Positions 51,781 to 60,000 of a DNA stretch of 60,000 nucleotides are shown here, piece by piece; the first letter of the stretch is position 1, and each line of letters begins with the position of its first letter. The stretch is from assembly GCA_030704615.1 (NCBI GenBank), contig CM060733.1:47742001-47802000 (forward strand). The letters are read 5' to 3'. A program made the position numbers and the translations under genes. The notes beneath the pieces are model-generated. The model was not told where the DNA came from, made no database searches, and saw only the letters and a list, made by a program, of their open reading frames with translations. This DNA is from Takakia lepidozioides (taxonomy: Eukaryota; Streptophyta; Takakiopsida; Takakiales; Takakiaceae).

Positions 51781-54246
51781 AATGTTGTGGTAGTCATGAG
51801 ACTTCAAACCATGGATAGTGGTGGCATCCTCAAATTTGTTGTGTAGAGATGCGTCATACCCGGTCGGGGTCCGGATAGCTTGTATTGTGGTCCGCACTTG
51901 CTTGTATTCCTCCTTTGTCCAAGTCCAAGTTGGCGCCCTATACTTCCACTTGGGAGCATTGTTCATGTCCACACCATCAGCTTCAGGCCATAGTCGTGGT
52001 ATACGGTTTTGGGCTTGGAGCTCTCGCCTCATACCAAGGGAATCACCGCCGCGTTTCTTCTTCCCCCCCGTTAAGTTTGTCAGTACACGAATAAGTGATG
52101 AACACACATTCTTCTCAATATGCATGGGATCAAGGAGGTGCCGGATTTTCAGATCCCGCGCATCATGAAATTTCCATGTAATTTGTCATAAACCTAGAAC
52201 TCGGTGCAATTTCATATGAATATGTCATGACATTCAATGAAATATGTATGGTCCAATGCATTTCGGACTTGTACCTCCCAATAAGGCAACTCGTAGAAGA
52301 TTGAGAGCCGGGACATGCCACACCTCTTGAGCCGGCGTTTTTTATCCAACACCTCTTGCCACTGGGCTTTCGAAAATGACCCAGGGGGACGCACGGGTGG
52401 AGGTCTCCTCTCTGCAGTCCCATCAAATAATTTCTTGCCTCTCGTTCTCCATGGATGGTTGAGAGGAAGAAATTTCCGGTAGTTGGGATAGATCATTTTC
52501 ACGACGTTCTTCGAATGCTTTGCATCAAGGTTATCCGGCCCACAACATGAACATGTTGTGTACCCCTTTGTGCTTAGTCCCAAACAAACTGAAAGCCCTG
52601 CACAAAACCATGAATTTAGTTGGGATTTAACATTCGTCGCCTCATATAATTTCAATGAACCGAGCAAAAACATGAATTGCTAAAGAAAAATCATGACGAG
52701 CACATATAAACACATGATATACGGTAGAATATATATATTATAGGTAATATCAAATTAAAATGTACCTGGATAGTCATGCATTGTCCATAGCAAAAGCCCT
52801 CGCAAGAGAAAAGAACATTGGCCAGTGGGTGCCGATGCATCATAAGCTGGAACTCCATTCCATAACATATTGAGTTCGTCAACCAATGGACGCAGATACA
52901 CATCCATATTCGCAACTTGTTTTTCCCCTACAACTCAGATTATTTGCAATATATGTAAGATCGTTTCAAATTCAAACAGAACAAATGATATTCTTAGTTC
53001 CATATATATTCGACATTGTACTACCACGTACATCCTAAAGCAACAAAAAAGAGTTGTGTTATTCACCTGGCACAATGGCAGCCAACATGATTTGACCCTT
53101 CTTGATAGCAAGATAAGGAGGGATGTTTAGTTAACCAAAGTCACAGGCCATGTTGAATGGCTACTTGACTGGACTGAATGTGGGTTTACAACATCCGCGG
53201 AGAAGCCGAGCCGAACATATCTTGGATCGTCCTTCAAAAAAGACCATTGTTCCTCGGTGTGTTTCCATGCCGGCGAATCATGAGGGCCACACATCTTTCC
53301 GGGAGGGCTCCAATGCTCCGCATGCCACTTCATGAGTTGGGCAAATGATGGACTCTGAAATTGTGCTTTCAAGCGCGGGATGACTGGAAAATAATGCATT
53401 TTCTAACCTCCCCCACAAACACAACAAATATATCAATATTTATTTTCCGTCATTTGGATCCACATATTGTACGTAAGAGAGGGTATATATTTGCAAAGGT
53501 TTGTATGGAATATTTGTAAAGTCTACATTAGTTGAAGGATTCATATAACCTATATGCATACCCTAATAGCATCGGAATGATACAACCTCTTAAACCCTAC
53601 ACCCTAAAATGATACATTAGTTGGTGGACACATGTATATATGTATATAAATATAGAGAACATTAGAGAAACGTACCTTTTGTGGGATCTTCTTTCCTTGA
53701 ACATCATCTCGGTATCTAGATTTTTTTTGCACTTGGGACACGTAGTAGCACGTGCATGCTCTCCATGGTACAAGGTGCAATCACAAGGACATGCATGGAA
53801 AATTTTGTAGCCCATCCCCACTGTGTCTAGAACTTGTCTTGCCTCTTTTCGAGAACGTGAATTTTATGCTCCAAATGGGGGGCGAGGATGTGGTCCGCAA
53901 TTGTGCACATGATTGCAGACATGCCAATGTTGCTTATGCCGAACCGGGATTGCAAATTAAGCAACAACAGTATAGTGGAAAGTCGACTCACTTTTGCTCC
54001 TTTATACAAGGGTGTTTTTGCCTCGGCTTCCATTGGATTTGGGTCGGCATCTTCATCCAATGTGGCCGAGCGAGCCATATCCTCCCCAATTTGTTGTCCC
54101 TCCCCCAAGTGGTTCATTAACAAATCCTCCATGGCTCTCACATCGTCACTGTCCATATTGTGTTCATTTTTCATCTCGTCACCGTCTTGCGCAATATGGT
54201 CGTCTGGGCCTTGTTCTCCGCGGCCAATACCAGTATTGTTGTCCAC
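51781..54246 (-). pseudogene. tnp2-type transposase of CACTA B (broken, DUF4218 deleted)
   Basis: Blocks found: acidic start; L-S-T-I-L-L-L-L-N-L-Q-S-R-F-G-I-S; M-G-Y-K-I-F-H-A-C-P-C-D and C-P-K-C (53,815-53,720); M-K-W-H...C-G-P-H-D-S-P-A-W (53,340-53,260); L-G-F-S-A-D-V-V-N-P (G-F of D-G-F-N-P replaced); Y-P-N-Y-R-K-F-L-P (52,490-52,460); H-I-E-K-N-V-C (52,120); H-G-L-K-S-H-D-Y-H-N (51,805). Right after this the frame runs on into R-R-T-R-A-R-E-L, so the DUF4218 region present in element A (about 640 bp) is missing without frame loss. Other gaps are shifts or introns. Confidence 0.85.
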
Positions 54247-54477
54247 CTCGGCCTACGTGCCCCTTAGAGGTTCGCTGACCTCATTTGCTCTTGTACTTGG
54301 ATCTATAAATACATTCACAATTCATTTAATATACAATGGTTGGGAATTGCTTCATTTGCATCCAAAAAATATATGTACATTTGCACATTCAGCCTAAAAC
54401 CTAAACCCTAATCACCAATCCCTACCGGTGCCACAATAGGGCCACGATATGTGTACATGACTAATCACCATCTCCTA
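54247..54477. other. Spacer between SET-like gene and tnp2 of element B
   Basis: AT-rich, no frame. It corresponds to, but is much shorter than, the 900-bp spacer of element A. Confidence 0.5.
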
Positions 54478-55190
54478 CTACAAGTTTCCTCGGCGGCCGC
54501 GGGAGTGACGTTTGTAACGTTTGTCAAACTCGCTCCACTCCAGATGGACTCTCTCATCCCAAGCCTTATAAGAGAACTCATAAGAGGCGAAAAACTATGA
54601 ACCAGTGGGAATCGTAGTACATGCACATGTCATAACAAAATTTGATATCGATTGTGCTAGCCTAACATCCCCGTCATGTCGCTCATCCCACAATATATTG
54701 GTCATTTTAGGGTTACCAATTGAACTATTGATGAACCCTGCAACATTCCCGAACACATCGGGATCTCCGTCACATATGACCCTTGTTCCAGGGTCCAACA
54801 CCCGATTGAAGACATCGAGGTCATTGACACAAAGACCATAAGGTCTTACCCAATGGGCTACCCGTCGCATTTGCGTCTAGTGGAACCACATGTAGTATGG
54901 GCCAAAGTAGGGAAATAAGTCCACTGTCTGCCCTCTCCCCTGGAGGAACCACAATATCCTCCATTGCAAATAGCCCACGACCCATGGAAGGGTTGGTGGC
55001 GGCTTTCACACATCAATATGCCGACCCCAAAACTGAAATGGTTGGCTTTGAGGAATGGGGACCGGAGGCACTAGTGCACGCCAAAGGCTAGGCCTGAATG
55101 GTGTCTGCAACATCGTCCTATACTCCTTGTCAGTAACCCTAGGATCATTGGGCCGTCGTACCTCATTGTTTTTCTAGAAGTATAAAAACC
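54478..55190 (-). pseudogene. SET-domain-like gene of CACTA B
   Basis: From the right: D-P-R-V-T-D-K-E-Y-R-T-M-L and F-Q-F-W-G-R-H, like the lead-in in element A; N-P-S-M-G-R-G-L-F-A-M-E-D-I-V-V-P-P-G-E (about 54,991-54,930); a frameshift; D-L-F-P-Y-F-G-P-Y-Y; then one frame with Y-G-L-C-V-N-D-L-D-V-F, I-C-D-G-D-P-D-V-F-G-N-V-A-G-F-I-N-S-S and M-T-N. After I-P-T-G-S comes TAG instead of Glu, then F-F-A-S-Y-E-F, ending at TAG 54,478-54,480. The motif order is that of a SET domain (cofactor-binding G-x-G, N-V-x-x-F-I-N, terminal Y). Broken by one shift and at least one stop. Confidence 0.65.
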
Positions 55191-55414
55191 TATAATCTTC
55201 AATGGCTAGGTGTCATATTGAAAGTTTTTTGTAAACTCTAATTTTTAGTTTTTCATAATTTCTCTAAATAATATACTAAAATGTTTAATGAATTATATCT
55301 TTAATATTTGGGGTAGTACTCTTTACTAAATATGTTCAGTATACCATTATCTATCACTAAAAAAATATTTTGGGATAGTATCCTCTATTTTATTTTATTT
55401 TTGTCATGGAGCAG
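55191..55414. other. AT-rich stretch, no gene
   Basis: Contains TTTGGGGTAGTACTCTTTACTAAATATG and ATATTTTGGGATAGTATCCTC, imperfect repeats of one another. It ends at a possible acceptor (GGAGCAG, 55,408-55,414) for the next gene. Confidence 0.45.
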
Positions 55415-57352
55415 GATTTGCCGTTTTTGGTCCACTCAACCCTGCAACTGCCCAGCATTGTAAGTTGTGCAAAGAGTACAAAGATGCCAAATCAATGGCG
55501 GAGGCGAATACATTGTTCCACACAATTCGTGCCTGGTGGTTCTCTTCAGGAGCAGCATTGCTTGAGAGTATGAGAGCGTTGGAAGATTGGTTGGCGTTTT
55601 GGCACTTCCGGTACAGATACTGGGGAACATCCATGACAACGGTACGTCTCTAGTATTGCATGCATTTTCCATCTCGTTCCGTGTTGTAGATCTGCATTTG
55701 CTTCGGTGGTGTTATAACCTCTTTGGTGTTCTGAAGTGTGTTTTCCACTTTGCAGAAGATGTCCATTGAGGAAATGACAGACATGCCATCTTGCAATTTG
55801 GCAGAAATAGTGCACAACGCATGGTTGCAACAGTCCAGGAAACGAGGTCGGGATTTGTATGTGGCAACAACAGATGATCTCACACGTGCACTCCAACAAC
55901 AAACCAGATATCGTGACTTCTTGAGAGGAGGCATTGGTGGGAAGGGTCCGGACAAACAAGAGTTGATGTTGCATGCTGCAAACAGATCAGGGGATCCAAA
56001 CAAGATAGCACGGGCGTTGGATATGTATTCCAAGGGAACACCTCTTATGTCTAGAGTTCCACATCTAGAAGGGGAGGAGAGATTCGGCTCCTGCAAGAGA
56101 AAATTGAACACCTGTCCTGGTTCGGATTTTGATTCGCATAGGGCAGACCGTGATAACTTCTCCACGCCTCGTGTTCCTAGACTACATGAGAGATATATAT
56201 GCGGACCATCCCTTCTTGAGGAACTTGCGATAGGACGGCGGACTCTAATATATTCCAACCCCATTGCAATGATGCAAGAGAGAAATTTGCTCCCTGAAAT
56301 TGTGGAGTCCATGTGCCCCGACCAAATTTGGCACATAGAGCGCACAACTGCAGGGTCTCGTGTCAAATGTACGGCGATCAGGGCAACCAATTTTGACAAA
56401 TGCACTTCTTCCATATCCAGAGGTGGTGCCCGCACTCCAACTCCAACTTTCACTAGTTTGATGCGCCGTATGGGCAGCCAGAAGCCAAGAACCACAAGTT
56501 CTAGTTTTGTGCAAACGATTGTAGGAGATGTGTGCATGGAACTATGCGACCTTCCGTGGTGATGAAGCCAAGTCCACCAGCTGTTTGGCCCGTGAAGTTG
56601 GGAACAAATCTCACAAATCAGGAGATTGCAATACTGAAAGAGGCAGGATTTTCCCTTGCAAGACAACCCTGTGTGCATGCATTTGCTTCCAGTTCTGGGA
56701 GTACAAGGGTCCCTCTGCTAGATGTTCATTTGTGGCCAACAAAACGAAATGGAAAGCTTGTTCGGCGTTTCCCACTTCGGCAAGGTATGAAGCCAAGTCC
56801 ACCAGCTGTTTGGCCCGTGAAGTTGGGAACAAATCTCACAAATCAGGAGATTGCAATACTGAAAGAGGCAGGATTTTCCCTTGCAAGACAACCCTGTGTG
56901 CATGCATTTGCTTCCAGTTCTGGGAGTACAAGGGTCCCTCTGCTAGATGTTCATTTGTGGCCAACAAAACGAAATGGAAAGCTTGTTCGGCGTTTCCCAC
57001 TTCGGCAAGGTAGAGTCCGCTAGAATGCTCCAAGCTCGTGTTTCCAGCACGATGGAGGTGCCCGATCCTAGGTATGGTCGGGTGTACACAATGATCACCT
57101 CGACATCTGTTGTTCACGATAGGGCGTACGACATCACTATTTCCAATTTTCCCAAATTGCACTTGTCCTGATTTTGTTGGGATGCTATCAACCAGTTTGG
57201 GCAAGAGAGGTAAATTCGTACCCTACAAACATTTGTACTTCATCTTTGTGAAGAGGATGGTTTGTGATCCCAAACGTGACAACTTCATTCACCAGGCGAC
57301 AATGAGTTTCAACGAGATCAATACTCTCTTGCAACGAGATATAAGCACATAG
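55415..57352 (+). pseudogene. SWIM zinc-finger protein, damaged (transposase-derived family possible)
   Basis: Exon 55,415-55,641 (H-C-K-L-C-K-E-Y...A-W-W-F-S-S-G-A-A-L-L) is spliced in phase 0 (GTACGT...TTTGCAG, intron 55,642-55,755) to a 269-codon exon (55,756-56,562) with S-N-L-type N-L-A-E-I-V-H-N-A-W-L-Q-Q-S. After a shift comes a 75-codon segment present twice in tandem, then, after two more shifts, F-P-N-C-T-C-P-D-F...G-K-F-V-P-Y-K-H-L-Y-F, a SWIM-type C-x-C...C-x-H site with the third Cys changed to Tyr. SWIM domains end MULE transposases and their domesticated relatives, but no DDE core is seen, so that origin is an inference. Upstream exons are not found; element B lies there. Confidence 0.55.
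56562..57011 (+). repeat. 225-bp exact tandem duplication
   Basis: 56,562-56,786 and 56,787-57,011 are the same base for base as far as I can read (ATGAAGCCAAGTCC ... TTCGGCAAGGT). The length is 75 codons, so the reading frame is kept. No mismatch suggests either a very recent event or an assembly or sequencing artefact. Confidence 0.95.
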
Positions 57353-57909
57353 GTAGATGACTTGCTGTTTCTGGAATGTGGTGAATGTTCAATCCGGTAT
57401 TGCAAATCTGAATTCAGGTTGGTTTCAAGTGTGAGTATGCAAAGGGTACAACCATTATGCGTAATGTGTAGTTGGAACATTGTCACTATAAAACATTTCA
57501 ATTCAATAGAAGCATTCGTGAGGTTGTTGAATGATATGACAGGCCTTCTCCCTCCATTATGCTTCCAATTGTATTATATGTGTGCTCTCTTTGGCAATTT
57601 TATGGAGCTCATGCATCATTGGTCCTGTGGATGTCTACATGTGTTTCTTTCCAATGTTATTCAAATTGTCAATGTTATTTGGGGAGAGTCAGGGTGTTCC
57701 TATGTCGTCATGTACGCCACTGAATTTGTGAGGTTAGTTTGTCGTCCTAGTAATTGTAATTGTCAAAATTACAGTATTAATCTCACTTATTCTGGAATGG
57801 ACGCCACAGTTGTGGGCTTATTTCCCATTTCGGATGTTCCATGGTAGTTTTCATATTATTCACCAAACTACTGCCCAAGTTAATCCCACGGTCATAGGAC
57901 CCTGGGAAT
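57353..57909 (+). other. Downstream of the SWIM gene; Cys-rich frame without assignment
   Basis: A 161-codon frame (57,362-57,847) begins right after the SWIM frame stop with L-E-C-G-E-C-S-I-R-Y-C-K and has several Cys and hydrophobic stretches. It might be a last exon or just 3' sequence. I cannot support it as a gene. Confidence 0.35.
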
Positions 57910-58130
57910 AGGTTCCTTATGTTTCCGTTGACGTGGCGGATGCTGACGTGGTGCCACCTCAGCACCCAACTCCATGTCAGCTTGTTGACATCAGGCTCAC
58001 GCCACGTCAGCAGGACTGTGGGTTCACGAATCAGCAGGCGTGAGCGTATGCTCACGCCACGTCACCAATGTGTAAGCGTACGCTCACGCATTCACGTGCA
58101 AGGCTCACGCTGTTGCGTCATTGGCCGGCC
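57910..58130. promoter_or_regulatory. Cluster of ACGT-core motifs (TGACGTGG / CCACGTCA)
   Basis: TTGACGTGGCG (about 57,928), CTGACGTGGTG (57,943), GCCACGTCAGC (58,001) and GCCACGTCACC (58,057) are four near-identical bZIP-type sites in 130 bp, in both orientations. Two more palindromes, GTGAGCGTATGCTCAC (58,042) and GTAAGCGTACGCTCAC (58,072), lie among them. TGACGTGG is the plant unfolded-protein-response element (bZIP28/60 type) in known systems. The cluster is about 800 bp upstream of a secreted protease gene, so a regulatory role is possible but unproven. Confidence 0.5.
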
Positions 58131-58875
58131 GGATGATGTGCAGACAAATTGCAATGTGCTTGAGCAAGGGATCAAGGATTTTTTTTGTCGGAAGACAATA
58201 TGATTGATGAATATGAGGACCTCATTGCAGATGCCGGCACACTTGATGAGGCTTGCAATCAGTTTTCTTTTAACTCACTTTGCATACTAAAACCTGCAAT
58301 TTTGCAACAGAATATTTAATTTATTTGTGAAATCAAGTATGCACTTCTAAATTCAATTAAAGATATTAATAATTTAATGATTGTTTTAATTCTAATTTTA
58401 ATTCTTCATATCCGGGTTGATATCCAGCTGATACTATGATTGGAATATCCATCCTATTGATACCCCTCCACAAATAAAAAATCATGCTACTATTAAGGAC
58501 CGGCGGATATTAAAATTAAGTGAATCTTCCAATACTATGGAGCCGGCTGGTATTGAAAAATAATTTTTTTTCAATACCAGAACCCCGATGGTATTTAAAA
58601 AAGTAATACCCGCCCAACACTGGTCTGAACCTAAAAAAAATTGGCCATTGACAATTTGACACGCTCACCCCCTCACCTACTCACCGCCGCTCATCCCCCA
58701 TCAACCATCTACAGATCATATTGTATTCTACGTTGGCAACAGTATAATGTCGTGGAAGAAAATCCATTTGCGGGGGTGATGGTTCCTAGGCTTGGGCAAT
58801 ACGCCTAGTCTACATAACTACCAAGTTGTTTGTCTAAGTATGAGTATGTTTTGGCAACACTTAGCAAATAGAACA
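58131..58875. other. Intergenic before the protease gene; hairpin at 58,551
   Basis: CTGGTATTGAAAAA (about 58,549) pairs perfectly with TTTTTCAATACCAG (to about 58,583), a 14-bp stem. Around it GATATCC/GGTATT words recur (58,400-58,610), suggesting a small MITE-like repeat. No gene. Confidence 0.55.
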
Positions 58876-59806
58876 ATGGATTCCCAGCCGTCTGTGCTTT
58901 TCATGAGCTGCCTCTTTCTTCTTGTACTACTACGAGCCAACTCATCGGGTGCCACCAACAACTATAGCCATGGGACAAGACGCACATTTGTGTTGGATGC
59001 TTCAATACCTAGAGAGCTGGTTGAGATCAATGCCACCCAACACGGTGTATCCCTTGCACTCACCCACGTCGACTCACCCCACTCCCCTTTGAGGCCCGCT
59101 CATTGTCGCAAAGACGATGAGGCGTGCGTGCGTGCAGCTAGGAGGGCTCGGCACAATGCTGTAGCGTTGGGCTCTTCCACACGCAACAAGTTTCCTGGCC
59201 GAAACCTGAAACAAGATGCTTTTCTCTCCACGATCCGGCCAGAAATAACGTACGGTTCGCAATTAGAATATTTTACAACCATCAAAGTGGGCTCCAATGT
59301 AGGACAAACCTCCCAATACGTCCTCTTAGACACCGGCACCGACTTCACTTGGATCCAAGCCTACCCATGTGATGTGAGTACATCTGCCTCATTCAATATT
59401 TTTGGAAAATGCATCATGTTTGACATGAATTAGAGAATAAATATGGTTTGACGAGAGTGTACACACTTTTTCCAGGGATTGTGTAAAGACAAATATGATG
59501 GCATGACATTTTGTTTTGGTTGTGCAGTTTTGTCAACCACAAACATCACCTGGTTATTCACCTTGGACCTCGTATACTTCAAGAAATATTTTGTGCTGTG
59601 ACGTCGAATGTTTGAAGTTATATGCAAATGGCGACTTTCACGGTTGTGATGAACATAATAATGATAATTGTTTATACAAAATTTTGTATAACGACCGGTT
59701 GCACTCGCAAGCAGTCAACGATCAATACAGCTTGGGTCGACTTGCTACTGAAACCATAGTATTGATGAATCAAAATGGACGCCAAGTCACCATTCCAAGT
59801 ATACAT
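58876..59806 (+). CDS. Secreted aspartic protease (A1 family, nepenthesin-like), partial
   Basis: Exon 1 58,876-59,373 and exon 2 from 59,528; intron GTGAGT...TGTGCAG, phase 0. The second in-frame ATG (58,876) is preferred to 58,792 because a signal peptide follows directly (V-L-F-M-S-C-L-F-L-L-V-L-L). A propeptide with Arg pairs precedes Y-F-T-T-I-K-V-G and the catalytic L-L-D-T-G-T-D-F-T-W-I-Q. Cysteines after it (P-C-D, F-C, C-C, C-L, G-C, N-C-L-Y) and L-G-R-L-A-T-E-T follow the plant nepenthesin pattern, whose function is acid protein cleavage in vacuole or cell exterior. The frame ends at a stop 59,813, but a GT donor at 59,807 right after I-H suggests a further intron, with the second Asp outside the window. 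Confidence 0.85.
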
Positions 59807-60000
59807 GTTTGGTGACTCTTCTTGTTTTGAAATGCTTTTGGGCATGTAACATTTTTATCCATTGTTAGATTGAAAAATGTGATACAAAAAACAATAGGAA
59901 TTTTGTAAGAACTTAATGCACATGTGCAATCTGACCATTCATGCGCCAGATGTAGGCAACGTAAGCTCCTCCAGCGGGCCCTCTTATAGATTCTCCGTAG
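59807..60000 (+). other. Probable intron 2 of the protease gene
   Basis: AT-rich, begins GTTTGG. Protein similarity stops at I-P-S-I-H, where nepenthesin-like proteins continue with F-G-C. The next exon is beyond the window edge or in its last bases; I cannot see it clearly. Confidence 0.45.

Larger units (their letters stand above)
47975..55190 (-). mobile_element. CACTA element B (minus strand), composite; ends not defined
   Basis: Right to left: SET-like gene (55,190-54,478), tnp2 (54,246-51,780), C-terminal region (51,780-50,634), a second SET fragment, a duplicated spacer and a subterminal-type array. Gene order matches element A up to the end of the transposase, but the left part looks like material of a second element joined on. 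No matching CACTACAG ends were found, so the interval is approximate. Confidence 0.65.

Noticed and set aside
1-60000. tRNA, rRNA or organellar genes
   Set aside because: I saw no cloverleaf with conserved T-loop words nor rRNA-conserved stretches anywhere in the window by eye; a covariance-model scan would be needed to be sure.

Overview
The window is from a repeat-rich nuclear genome of a streptophyte (a land plant or a charophycean alga). The grounds are an auxin-efflux PIN-type carrier, a plant-style secreted aspartic protease, GT..AG introns of about 100-1,230 bp, plant CACTA transposons and a Ty3 retroelement whose polymerase motif (F-L-D-D-F-S-V-Y) resembles the Athila/Tat group. I cannot name the species. 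Only two loci look like ordinary host genes that may be functional: the PIN-like gene at 42,984-44,886 (N-terminal half of the family) and the aspartic protease at 58,876-59,806, which runs off the right edge. A third, a SWIM-zinc-finger protein at 55,415-57,352, is damaged. Almost everything else is mobile DNA or its debris.

Layout. 1-3,400: no recognisable gene, a 62-bp tandem repeat. 3,410-7,150 (minus strand): an L1-type LINE remnant cut into the last exon of a four-exon repeat gene ('family D', copy D1), then a second kind of non-LTR retrotransposon 3' end. 8,790-13,165: short hairpin repeats, G/C-run inverted repeats and three more copies of that non-LTR module. 13,530-21,227: CACTA element A (plus strand) with a SET-domain-like gene, a tnp2 transposase, a C-terminal region and a subterminal-repeat array ending in CACTACAG. 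21,403-22,108: a small non-autonomous CACTA relative. 22,378-36,602: copy D2 of family D, split by a complete 12-kb Ty3 element (23,041-35,186; 5-bp duplication ACCTG). 36,690-40,770: more repeat debris with a chromovirus-type gag fragment. 41,066-42,674: a large inverted repeat just upstream of the PIN-like gene. 45,290-47,930: 5'-truncated relative of the Ty3 element (extra ORF plus LTR). 47,975-55,190: CACTA element B (minus strand), again carrying tnp2 and a SET-like gene. 55,415-60,000: SWIM pseudogene, a promoter-like cluster of ACGT motifs, and the protease gene.

The most unusual content is the pairing of a SET-like protein with CACTA transposase in two diverged elements, and an undescribed coiled-coil ORF between integrase and 3' LTR of the Ty3 family, present in two elements and partly inverted in one. 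Most coding regions of mobile elements carry frameshifts and stops. Stops that can be compared with a sister copy are nearly all C-to-T or G-to-A changes, as expected of methylated, silenced DNA. Long G/C homopolymers (10-29 bases) are common, so some single-base frameshifts could be sequencing errors.
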